From contig QJVW01000128.1 of the NCBI GenBank assembly GCA_003235575.1, forward strand, positions 1-34,780: a stretch of DNA of 34,780 nucleotides. Reading direction: 5' to 3'. The notes under the pieces were generated by a model. The model made no database searches and was not told the DNA's origin. It saw nothing but the letters and a program-made list of their open reading frames with translations. The position numbers and the translations under genes are program-made. The DNA is from Candidatus Eiseniibacteriota bacterium (lineage in GTDB: Bacteria > Eisenbacteria > RBG-16-71-46 > SZUA-252). Below are positions 1 to 7,851 of the stretch, in pieces; within the stretch, counting starts at the first letter, position 1, and every line of letters starts with the position of its first letter.

Positions 1-16
1 CCCCTGGGCGTGGAGT

Positions 17-2671
17 CTACGGCTTGCGGAGGCTTTCCATCCAGTTGACGTAGACGGTCGTGGCCGGGAGCGCGAGGGAGCCGTAGTTGCGCCTCACGTA
101 GAAGCGGCGTCCGTCCGCCGAGACGTCGTAGTTGCCACCGTAGGAGTCGAAGTCCCAGGCGATCCGGGTGAAGAGCTCGCGTGGGTTGCCGAGAGTGAAG
201 TTCGGATTGGTGGTCACGTCCACCGACATCAGGCGGCTTCCGCCGCCGATGAAAAAGATTTCGCTCCCGTCCCGACTCCACTTCGCGTCCCTTCCGCCGC
301 CGGTCGACACCTGCCACTTCCCCGTACCGCCTTCCAGCGGCTGAACGTAGACCTCGCGCCGGCCCGATTCGTTCGAGGAATATACCAGCCAGCGGCCGTC
401 GGGCGAGAAGTGAGCATCCGCTTCGAAAAACGGCGTGGTCGCGATGGGCCGCGGAGCCCCGGTGCCATCGGCGTTCATCACCACGACTCCGCCGTCGACT
501 CCGGCGCCACTGCTCCCGCTGATGCAGGCCAATCGTTTTCCATCCCGCGACCAATCGCTGACGCCGATGTCCCAGTTCTCGGCGTGGAGCAGTGACTCGG
601 CCTGGACGCCGTTCGCGGGCTTGACGTAAATCGCGTCGCGGCCAGACCGATCCGAGTTGAAGGCGATCAGGGCTCCATCCGGCGACCAGACCGGCGCGAA
701 TTCCCCCGCGGGGTCGAACGTGAAGCGCGAGCTGACGCCTCTGGCCAGGTCCGTGATCCAGAGGTCCAGGGTGGTTGCGCCGCGGCTCGTGACCAGCCGG
801 CGGCCGTCGGGCGAGAGTGACACGCCGTACACATTTCCCGGTTCGCCGATCGTCTGCAGTTCCCGACCGTCACGGTCGAGACACACGACCTGGGTGAAGC
901 CGCCCGCCGCGCCCCCTCGGAAGACCAGGGTTCCCTGCGACGTCGAGAAGTCGGCGTTCGAGGACGTGCCCCCGCCGGCCGCGACATCGTCCACGACCGG
1001 GAAGGGATCGCCCGTGAACTTGAGCGCCTTGGCGTCGAACGGATGGGCCAGGAGCGCGCGATCGCGGACATAGATGATGTAGCCCGGCTCGACGTATTCG
1101 ATCCGGCTGAAGTTTCCCTTTTGAAGCGTGACGACCTTGTCGGATTCGAGATCGCCTACTTTGAGGTAGGACTCGTCGGGCTTGGACGTCAAGCCCAGGA
1201 AAAGGAAGTGGCGCCCGTCGGGGAGAAAATGGGGCCACGCCGAACCTGTTTCTCCGTTGGCGCGGTCGATCGTCGTCGCCGGCGTCGGGGATCCGCCACC
1301 CGCGGGTACGCGCATGATGGAATCGGTGGGCGAATCGTCGTAGAGGATGATGCCACGCGTGCCCCAGGAGCCGTCGCCTCGGCTGTTTGACTCGCAGATC
1401 GTCTGCGGAGGGCTCCCGTCTACAGCGATCTTGCGGAGCCGCCCGCTCACCATGTAGGAGAGGTAGCGGCTGTCGGGAGACCAGAAGGGCCTTCCGGCCG
1501 ATTCGGTGCCGGCCATCGGCGTGGAGCCGAGGGACCCGAAGGGGCGGAGGTAGAGGCGCGACGTGCCGGTGCTGTCAGTGGCGCTAAAGGCGATCGTGCG
1601 CCCGTCGGGGGAAACCTTCGGCGTGTCGATGAACGTGATCCCCTCGGGAACCGGTGCGAAGAAACGAAGCGGCTGCGGTTTGGGAGGCCGATGGAGGATC
1701 GTATTCGCCCCGAGCAGGAGCGCCGCCACGATTCCCGCGCCCGCCAACCCCCAGGCGAGACGCTCGCGGGATCGCCGCCGCGCCGACACGGTCGCGGGCA
1801 CGCCCGCCTTCGATCCGGCGTCCCCGACCCACTTCAGCTCCAGCAACACGTCGCGGGCGGTCTGGTAGCGGTCCTCGGGGTCCTTTTCCAGACATCGCAT
1901 CACGATCCGGTCGAGGGCCGGAGGCGAGACGCTGGTCACCGCGGAGATCGGCTGCGGGGTCTCCTTCAAGATCGAGGCGATCAGGCTGGCCTGGCTCTTC
2001 CCCTCGAAGGCGCGCTTCCCCGTGGCCATTTCGTAGAGAACGGCGCCGAGGGAGAAGAGGTCGCTGCGCGTATCGGCCTCTTTCCCCTCGAGCTGCTCGG
2101 GCGCCATGTACTGGAACGTGCCGACGATCGTCCCCTCGGCGGTCAGGGCGCGGCTCATCGTCGGCGAGGCCATGTCGCCCGCCGTCGGCGCCAGGCCGGT
2201 GGCGCGCGCGAGTCCGAAATCCAGGAGTTTCGCGCCCGACTTGGTCAGCATGATGTTGCCGGGCTTGAGATCGCGGTGGATCAAACCCTGGCGGTGGGCG
2301 CGGTCGAGCGCGTCGGCGATCTCGGCGCCGATCTTCACCAGCTCGGGGAGCGGAAGCGGGCCGCGCGCCACGCGGTCGGCGAGCGATTCCCCTTCCAGAT
2401 GCTCCATGACGAGATAATCCATCCCGTCGTGCTGGCCGATGTCGAACAGCGTGCAGATGTTGGGGTGGTTGAGGCTGGAGATGACCTTCGCCTCGCGCTC
2501 GAAGCGCTGGCGGGTCTCCGGGCTGACCGTGAGGTGGCCTTGCAGCACCTTGATCGCGACCGTCCGGTCGAGTCGGGTGTCGCGCGCGAGGTAGACCTCG
2601 CCCATGCCTCCGGCGCCGAGGAGTTGAACGATTTCGTAGGCGCCGAGGCGCGCACCCGATTCCAGGCTCAT
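17..2671 (-). CDS. Membrane Ser/Thr protein kinase with C-terminal TolB/PD40-type propeller
   Basis: 884-residue receptor-like Hanks-type kinase. The kinase domain covers about residues 12-280: glycine loop GAGGMGEVY at 19-27, catalytic Lys41 in VAIK, HRDLKPGN at 132-139, DFG at 151-153 and APEQ at 190-193, so all catalytic residues are present. An Arg-rich stretch precedes one membrane segment at about 305-326. The remaining ~550 residues hold repeated SPDGR/SRDGK blades of a TolB/PD40 beta-propeller, presumably extracytoplasmic. Fusions like this are common in GC-rich environmental phyla and are taken as sensor kinases, but the ligand and phosphorylation targets are unknown. It is the last gene of a run with the PrsW-like protease (46-bp gap). 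The chosen ATG places the glycine loop at the usual distance from the N-terminus; no clear Shine-Dalgarno (SD) sequence precedes it. Confidence 0.95.
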   Translation of the reverse strand: MSLESGARLGAYEIVQLLGAGGMGEVYLARDTRLDRTVAIKVLQGHLTVSPETRQRFEREAKVISSLNHPNICTLFDIGQHDGMDYLVMEHLEGESLADRVARGPLPLPELVKIGAEIADALDRAHRQGLIHRDLKPGNIMLTKSGAKLLDFGLARATGLAPTAGDMASPTMSRALTAEGTIVGTFQYMAPEQLEGKEADTRSDLFSLGAVLYEMATGKRAFEGKSQASLIASILKETPQPISAVTSVSPPALDRIVMRCLEKDPEDRYQTARDVLLELKWVGDAGSKAGVPATVSARRRSRERLAWGLAGAGIVAALLLGANTILHRPPKPQPLRFFAPVPEGITFIDTPKVSPDGRTIAFSATDSTGTSRLYLRPFGSLGSTPMAGTESAGRPFWSPDSRYLSYMVSGRLRKIAVDGSPPQTICESNSRGDGSWGTRGIILYDDSPTDSIMRVPAGGGSPTPATTIDRANGETGSAWPHFLPDGRHFLFLGLTSKPDESYLKVGDLESDKVVTLQKGNFSRIEYVEPGYIIYVRDRALLAHPFDAKALKFTGDPFPVVDDVAAGGGTSSNADFSTSQGTLVFRGGAAGGFTQVVCLDRDGRELQTIGEPGNVYGVSLSPDGRRLVTSRGATTLDLWITDLARGVSSRFTFDPAGEFAPVWSPDGALIAFNSDRSGRDAIYVKPANGVQAESLLHAENWDIGVSDWSRDGKRLACISGSSGAGVDGGVVVMNADGTGAPRPIATTPFFEADAHFSPDGRWLVYSSNESGRREVYVQPLEGGTGKWQVSTGGGRDAKWSRDGSEIFFIGGGSRLMSVDVTTNPNFTLGNPRELFTRIAWDFDSYGGNYDVSADGRRFYVRRNYGSLALPATTVYVNWMESLRKP

Positions 2672-2717
2672 AGACCGCGGAGCCTACCACAAATGTTCCC
2701 GGCGGCGTCCCCCATCC

Positions 2718-3713
2718 CTAGCGCAGGAGGGCGTGCTCCCAGCGGTCCCGGTCGTTGATGAGCGGCTGGAGCGCCAGCATGCCGACGGGACCGATCGAGC
2801 GGGCCAGGTACTTCAACTCCTCGAAATTCGCCCGAACCGAGGAGTCCACGGGGATGTCCATGCCGGCGGCGCGCGCCATGAGGAGTCCCTTGGCGCGAAG
2901 GGAGAGTTCCAGGCGAACGCGCAGGTAGCAGAGGATGTCCGCGACGACCGCGCCCGGCAGCCGCTCCGTCAGCTCGGCGAGATACCGTCCGACCCTGGTC
3001 TCCACGACCTCCCCGGAGAGAATCTGATTCAGGGCCTCGACGTCGCGGTCCATGCCCATGCCCAGCCACGACCGCGTGGCGCGGTCGCTCCGCTCGAACA
3101 CGACTCCCAGCAGGATCGGCATGATCGCGAGGAGGAGCCCCGTCGCGACCATCGGCGGAAGCACGAAGAGGTTGAATCCCGCGTGAATGGTCACGGCGAT
3201 CGCGAACCCGGGGAGGAACCAAAGCGGGGACGGCGCCTCCCGGCGCCCGGTCAAGCCCTTGCCAAGGATCGCGAAGATCGCCGTCGTGGTGCCGTGCATG
3301 ATGGCGGTCCCGAGGCCGCGGATCACCCACAGTCCCGGATCGGTCGATTGGAGCGCGTGGGCGTAATAGAAATTCTCCACGAGGGCGAACCCGGCGCCGA
3401 TGGCGAAACCGTGGATCGCCGCGTCGACCAGGAACCCGACCCGCCGCGTGCGAATCAGCCAGGCGACGAACATCGCCTTGGTCGCTTCCTCCAGGACCGG
3501 CGCGAGGGCTTTGCGCAGGATGTCGGGAGGCACGTGGAGGGGGCCGACAAGGGAGAGGTTGAGCCCCCACGAGATCCCCGCGGCCAGCACGCCGGCGAAC
3601 AGACTCTTGGCGACGTCGCCGCGATGGACCAGCTTGAACGAGTCGAGGAACACGAGCGCGGCCAAGAATAGCGTGACGGGCAGGAAGCCGAGTAGAAGGT
3701 GGAGGCCTGGCAT
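2718..3713 (-). CDS. PrsW-family intramembrane metalloprotease
   Basis: 331-residue polytopic membrane protein with the PrsW signature residues: EEATK at 75-79, an Glu-Asn pair at 113-114 in LVENFYY, His140 in IMHGT, and His177 with Asn181 in HAGFN. These are the presumed metal and catalytic positions of the family, whose founding member in Bacillus cleaves the anti-sigma factor RsiW. About seven hydrophobic segments cover residues 1-205. The last ~120 residues are soluble and helical, and I do not recognise them. The gene lies 22 bp after the large exported peptidase-like gene and 46 bp before the kinase, so the three may be cotranscribed. The substrate is unknown; the anti-sigma factor encoded at 7852-8649 is a speculative candidate. 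No strong SD precedes the ATG. Confidence 0.85.
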   Translation of the reverse strand: MPGLHLLLGFLPVTLFLAALVFLDSFKLVHRGDVAKSLFAGVLAAGISWGLNLSLVGPLHVPPDILRKALAPVLEEATKAMFVAWLIRTRRVGFLVDAAIHGFAIGAGFALVENFYYAHALQSTDPGLWVIRGLGTAIMHGTTTAIFAILGKGLTGRREAPSPLWFLPGFAIAVTIHAGFNLFVLPPMVATGLLLAIMPILLGVVFERSDRATRSWLGMGMDRDVEALNQILSGEVVETRVGRYLAELTERLPGAVVADILCYLRVRLELSLRAKGLLMARAAGMDIPVDSSVRANFEELKYLARSIGPVGMLALQPLINDRDRWEHALLR

Positions 3714-3735
3714 GGCGTGGGCTGCCCGGACGCCG

Positions 3736-6732
3736 CTACAAGATCTTCAACGAGACCATCCAGTCCCGTCTGGGCCCGACGCCGCGCTCGAAGGCGCGGG
3801 CGACGCCGCCGGACAGCGTGAGCCGCTGGAGTGTGAAGAGCTGGAACCGAATGTCGACCTGGGCGCCGACGTCCGCCACGCGGCTGCGGGAGGCGTCGTC
3901 GTCCAGGTTCGTCACCAGACCGCCCGCGAAGAACGACAGACGCGCCCAGGTCGCATAGAAGTCGAGGTTGCCCAAGCGGCGGAACCGCAGCGGAGGCAGG
4001 TTCCAGTCGACCAGTGACTTCACGAAGTTCCGCCCGCCGATCTCGTTCAGTTCGACGCCCGGGAACGCGTCGTAGTTTCGGTACCGCTTGATCGCGCCGT
4101 CATCCACCCAGTTGTTGCCGAATCCCCCGAAAAAGAAGTTGGAGAAGGGGTCGTCGCGATCGCCGGGGGAGTAGCCGGCCGCGCTCCGCAGCCAGATCGA
4201 GGAATTCTTGATCGGCAGCGGCGTGCCGACGTCGACGGTGGCGAGGCCCAGCGTGGATCCCTTCCACCAGGAGTCGCCCGCGAAGCCCGATCGGACCATG
4301 TTCTGGTAGGCGCCGACGCTCCACTTGATGCCCCGCTCGGCGTCGATGGCCCCGATCGTGGCCGCCAGATTTCGGAAGTTCAGTCGTGCGTGCGCCGCGG
4401 TGAGGAAGTCGAACCCGGGCGGCGTCTCGACGTTCTGATACGCGGGAAGCCGGTCGAGCCCGCCGGATCCGCGCACGCCCGCGTGGAACGTCATCTCGCG
4501 AGGACGATCCCAGATCAGCGTCCGTTCGTAGTCCACCGAGCCGCCGTAGCCCTTGCGACCCGTCTTCGTGGGTCCGACCAAATCATAGAAGGACGCTCCG
4601 TTCCAGAAGCCCTCCACGGTCCAGCGCGGGCGCTTGTAGGTTCCCGACAGGTGCCACCGCTCGTTGCCGGGAAGGCCACGCGACGGCGAGTAGGAAGCGG
4701 AGAGGTCGAAGCGATTCCACTGGAGCGGGTCGGAAATCGACGTGGCCAATCCAACGGCGGTGTAGTCCTTGTACCCCTCCACGATCGGATAGATGGACGT
4801 CGCGCCCAATTCCCAGGTCCGGTAGGGCCCCGACCGCGTCACCAGGGAATCGAGGGAAACGCTGCTGGGCGGGGGTATCTTCCAACCCCGCACGATGCGG
4901 TGATCGTCGGCGATGGTCGCCCCCAGGAACGTGATGGCGCTGACGTCGGATAGCGGGTGCGCGTCCGTGATGGTGGCGGGCACGAAGCCCTGCCCCGTGT
5001 AGCGGAAGACGACGAGCGAATCGCCACCCAGGGGCACGGGGCGGAAGAACCCCGTGTCGGTGTTCGTGACGATGTCCATCTGGTGCGCCTCGAGATCGTA
5101 CCGCCAGATGTTGGAGACACCCGTGTAGTACGAGGAGCCGTACAGATACCTCCCGCTCTCGTCGAAGACGAAGCCCGTGGGAATCGACGCGCCGAACTCG
5201 TGGAGCGTCACGACCGTCGTATCGCGCGCGAGGAGCTCGATCGGCCGCATGATCCGAAGCGACTGCCGACCGCTGATCTCCGCGAACGAACCGACGAGAT
5301 GGCTGCCGTCGGGCGAGAACGCGAGATCGTAGAGATCCTGTCCGAACGGCAACGACAGGACGCGCATCCAGTCCTTGTACGGAGGCATGATTCGCACCAG
5401 GGTCGAGATGCCGTTGAAGTGGCGCACGCCCCAGAGCGAGGAATCCGCGGGATTCCACGCGAGATCCCCGACGCGCAGGTCCTTCTGAAGCGGCCGGGAC
5501 TTGCCCGTCTCCAGATTCAGGGAATAGAGATCACGCCACTCGCCGTTGTCCGCCGTGAAGAAGATCGTGCCGGTGCGGGGATCCCCCGCCAGCGACGTGA
5601 CGAAGTAGAGCGCCGCCCCTTTCACGTCCGCCAGATGCCGCGGATCGCCGCCCTCGAGGGGGATCGCGACGATCTGCCCGAACGTCCCGGGGGACTGCAC
5701 GCCCGCGTAGAGAACGCCCCGCTCCCTGTCGAGAATCGCCTGCGACACGGAGCCCAGCGCGTGCCGCGAGAGATCGCGATACGGCGTCGTGGGATACCGG
5801 CGGATGGAGTCGATGTTCGCCTGCTGGAACGTTCGTTCCCACTCGATCCAGTCGTTCCACCCCTCGTCCAGCGACTTTCCGAAGACCCGGCGGAACTGTC
5901 CGGTGACCGTCCGGGCGGTCCCGGGACGCCGACCCACCCATGCGACGATTTTTTCGGGGCCGTATTCCTCGGCCAGGTAGGAGACGAAGCGGGTGCCGTA
6001 GAGGTACGAGTTCACGCCCACCTGAAAGTCGACCTTGGTCCCCTCGGACTCGAGACCCAGCGGATCGTAGATGCGAGCGCTGTCCCGGACCATGGACCGG
6101 AACACCATCTCGTCGTACGGACCTTGCGCCCGACCCAGCCCGCCGGCCATCCACGTCTCGAAGAAGACGGCCACGCCCTCGTGATACCACCGCGGCGCGG
6201 CGCGGCGCGGAACGGTGAGCCACGAGTAGATCATCGTTTCGGGGTGCTCGTTCGTCTCCCGAATCTTTCCGCGGAACAGGCCGCGGAAGAACTTGTCCGA
6301 TCCCGCGGTCTGATCGACCGCCACGATGTGCACCCCTTCGTGGTTCATCGTGAAATTGAAGCGCTCGTTCGCGGGGCCCGACTCGTAGACCGAATTCGCG
6401 GGCGCGATGTCGACGGACATGAAGTTGCGCGGCGAGGCCGACACGCCGGCGTTGCCGTAGTCCATGGCATCGCCGAGGTAGACGGTCACCTTCTCCCCCG
6501 GCCGGTAGTCGAAGAGCTGCTTGTGAAAGCGCATCGAATTCGCGTAGCAGCGGGCGGCATAGGGGGCCAGGTAGGACATCGCCGGCGAGCTGTAGATCAG
6601 TCGAAACTCGGGCGTCTCGATGGCGTGGAACTCGGCGCGCGCCGCGGGAGCGCCGAGCGCCGCGGACAGCGCGACCGCCAGGGCGAGGGCCGCGGGGCGT
6701 GGGCTGGCGAGCAATCGTTCGATCAGGCGCAT
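3736..6732 (-). CDS. Exported gluzincin-like peptidase / beta-propeller / outer-membrane barrel fusion
   Basis: 998 residues with a signal peptide at about 1-33, ending near ARA. An MA-clan metalloprotease-like domain follows: HEGVH (HExxH) at 131-135 and a second motif, WYHEGVAVFFE, at about 182-192, whose Glu185 fits the third zinc ligand of gluzincins (Peptidase MA-like families). Residues ~310-600 contain SPDG-type propeller blades. The last ~350 residues read like an outer-membrane beta-barrel, with alternating aromatic and polar strands, many Gly/Trp/Tyr, and phrases such as LSASYSPSRG and FFFGGFGNNW. The domain order suggests a peptidase-propeller module held at the outer membrane. The ATG gives an intact signal peptide; SD is weak. 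Catalytic activity is inferred from motifs alone. It is the first gene of the run leading to the PrsW-like protein and the kinase. Confidence 0.82.
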   Translation of the reverse strand: MRLIERLLASPRPAALALAVALSAALGAPAARAEFHAIETPEFRLIYSSPAMSYLAPYAARCYANSMRFHKQLFDYRPGEKVTVYLGDAMDYGNAGVSASPRNFMSVDIAPANSVYESGPANERFNFTMNHEGVHIVAVDQTAGSDKFFRGLFRGKIRETNEHPETMIYSWLTVPRRAAPRWYHEGVAVFFETWMAGGLGRAQGPYDEMVFRSMVRDSARIYDPLGLESEGTKVDFQVGVNSYLYGTRFVSYLAEEYGPEKIVAWVGRRPGTARTVTGQFRRVFGKSLDEGWNDWIEWERTFQQANIDSIRRYPTTPYRDLSRHALGSVSQAILDRERGVLYAGVQSPGTFGQIVAIPLEGGDPRHLADVKGAALYFVTSLAGDPRTGTIFFTADNGEWRDLYSLNLETGKSRPLQKDLRVGDLAWNPADSSLWGVRHFNGISTLVRIMPPYKDWMRVLSLPFGQDLYDLAFSPDGSHLVGSFAEISGRQSLRIMRPIELLARDTTVVTLHEFGASIPTGFVFDESGRYLYGSSYYTGVSNIWRYDLEAHQMDIVTNTDTGFFRPVPLGGDSLVVFRYTGQGFVPATITDAHPLSDVSAITFLGATIADDHRIVRGWKIPPPSSVSLDSLVTRSGPYRTWELGATSIYPIVEGYKDYTAVGLATSISDPLQWNRFDLSASYSPSRGLPGNERWHLSGTYKRPRWTVEGFWNGASFYDLVGPTKTGRKGYGGSVDYERTLIWDRPREMTFHAGVRGSGGLDRLPAYQNVETPPGFDFLTAAHARLNFRNLAATIGAIDAERGIKWSVGAYQNMVRSGFAGDSWWKGSTLGLATVDVGTPLPIKNSSIWLRSAAGYSPGDRDDPFSNFFFGGFGNNWVDDGAIKRYRNYDAFPGVELNEIGGRNFVKSLVDWNLPPLRFRRLGNLDFYATWARLSFFAGGLVTNLDDDASRSRVADVGAQVDIRFQLFTLQRLTLSGGVARAFERGVGPRRDWMVSLKIL

Positions 6733-6776
6733 GGAAGGGTGATCTTACACAATGGAATCGGGATCAGAAAGCGAGA

Positions 6777-6849
6777 GGAGACCTCGCACCTTCGGAGTGC
6801 GGGATCTCCTTGTTTTGGGGAGGGTGGGGGCCCCTGGGGGGCCCCCACC
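6777..6849 (-). terminator. Two hairpins closing the sigma-factor operon
   Basis: Below the stop of the repeat-protein gene lies a perfect 12-bp stem, GGTGGGGGCCCC at 6823-6834 paired with 6838-6849 around a 3-nt loop. Next comes an imperfect 13-bp stem, 6777-6789 with 6797-6809. The first has no U-tract, so it may act as a barrier to readthrough or RNA decay rather than as a classic intrinsic terminator. On the plus strand the second hairpin is followed by TTGTTTT, but no plus-strand gene ends here. Confidence 0.6.
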
Positions 6850-6893
6850 GGCTCGGAGATGTCGTTCCCTTTGGTTCGACTGCGGTGTGCTCC

Positions 6894-7826
6894 CTAGTAC
6901 TCGAGAACCTTGGCGCCCAGCTCCGGCGTGGCCAGCGCGCGGGCTCCGTTATCCATCTGGATCAGCTTCTGGAAGTCGCCGGAGGTGAAGAGCTTGCCCA
7001 GCTCGGGCGAGGCAGCCATCGCCTTGGCGAAGGTTCCGTCCGAGATCAACTTCGCGAAATCCGGGCTCTCGTTCACGAGCTTCTGCCATTCCGCGCTCTG
7101 CGTCAGCTTCTGGTACTCCGCCGGCACCTTCACGCGCTTCAGGTAGTCGACCGGAACGTTCTGGCGCTTCTGGGCATCGATATCGACCGCCACGTTGCTG
7201 CGCTTCTGGGCGTCGATGTCGACGGCCGTGTTCTGGCGCTTCTGAGCGTCGATATCAACCGCCACGTTGTTCCGCTTCTGGGCGTCGATGTCGACCGCGG
7301 TGTTCTGGCGCTTCTGAGCGTCGATATCAACCGCCACGTTGCTGCGCTTCTGGGCGTCGATGTCGACCGCGGTGTTCTGGCGCTTCTGGGCGTCGATATC
7401 CACCGCCACGTTGCTGCGCTTCTGGGCGTCGATGTCGACCGGGACGACCGCCAGCTTGCCCAGCTCACCCGTCTCCGCGAACTTCTGGAAATCACCGCGC
7501 TGTACGAGCGAGAGGAATTCCTCGGTCTTCACCAGGCGATTGAACTCCGCGCTCGCCACGAGCGACTTGAAGTTCTCGTTCGTGACGGTCTTCCGGAATT
7601 CCGGGTTCGTCACGAGACGATGAAACACGTCACTCTGGAGCACGTCGTTCAGCTCACTGTCGCTGAGTACGACATCACTGCCCGAGATCTGCTCCGTCTG
7701 GTACCGGTTGGCGACGCCGATCGTCCCCTCGACGCCGGTCTTCGGCGGGATGACACCGGTCCATACGAGTACGCCGACACCCACCACCGCCACGGCCCCG
7801 AACAGTGCAACGATCCGTTTGTTCAT
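6894..7826 (-). CDS. Membrane-anchored tandem-repeat protein of a sigma/anti-sigma operon
   Basis: I do not recognise this 310-residue protein. A positive N-terminus and one hydrophobic helix (about 4-23) suggest a signal anchor or uncleaved signal. Residues ~66-128 are degenerate 9-residue units of the form xEFxxLVxx, for example EFNRLVKTE. Residues 130-225 are eight contiguous 12-residue units VDIDAQKR(S/Q/N)N(V/T)(A/P). Residues ~236-310 return to 9-10-residue units such as DFQKLIQMD and ELGKLFTSG. There are no cysteines and no catalytic motif. The start is the ATG at 7826, with AGGGGGAGG upstream; an in-frame ATG 14 codons earlier lies inside the anti-sigma gene. The gap to the anti-sigma gene is 25 bp, so it is probably the third gene of that operon. 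A structural, adhesive or sensing role is possible but unproven. Confidence 0.85.
   Translation of the reverse strand: MNKRIVALFGAVAVVGVGVLVWTGVIPPKTGVEGTIGVANRYQTEQISGSDVVLSDSELNDVLQSDVFHRLVTNPEFRKTVTNENFKSLVASAEFNRLVKTEEFLSLVQRGDFQKFAETGELGKLAVVPVDIDAQKRSNVAVDIDAQKRQNTAVDIDAQKRSNVAVDIDAQKRQNTAVDIDAQKRNNVAVDIDAQKRQNTAVDIDAQKRSNVAVDIDAQKRQNVPVDYLKRVKVPAEYQKLTQSAEWQKLVNESPDFAKLISDGTFAKAMAASPELGKLFTSGDFQKLIQMDNGARALATPELGAKVLEY
7152..7439 (-). repeat. Eight contiguous 36-bp coding repeats arranged as 72-bp dimers
   Basis: Exactly 8 x 36 bp, in frame, encoding VDIDAQKR plus four variable residues. Odd units mostly end SNVA (NNVA in unit 5). Even units end QNTA, and the last ends QNVP. Units 1, 3 and 7 are identical in nucleotide sequence, and even units share silent differences such as a GATATC spelling where odd units have GACATC. 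This indicates duplication of a 72-bp dimer with recent expansion or conversion. There are no spacers, so it is not a CRISPR array. Confidence 0.95.
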
Positions 7827-7851
7827 GGTCCTAGCCTCCCCCTGGTACAGG

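Noticed and set aside
2672-2717. GGAAC followed by GGTCT before the kinase gene, resembling an ECF promoter
   Set aside because: The spacing would place the transcription start at or after the start codon, and the match is short enough to be chance.
4957-6897. A 646-codon open frame on the plus strand
   Set aside because: It is antisense to the peptidase-propeller-barrel gene, has an Arg/His/Gly-rich composition without domains, and is the usual by-product of GC-rich codon use.
7152-7439. Possible CRISPR array, because the repeats are 36 bp long
   Set aside because: Repeats are directly adjacent with no unique spacers, are in frame, and no cas genes are present.
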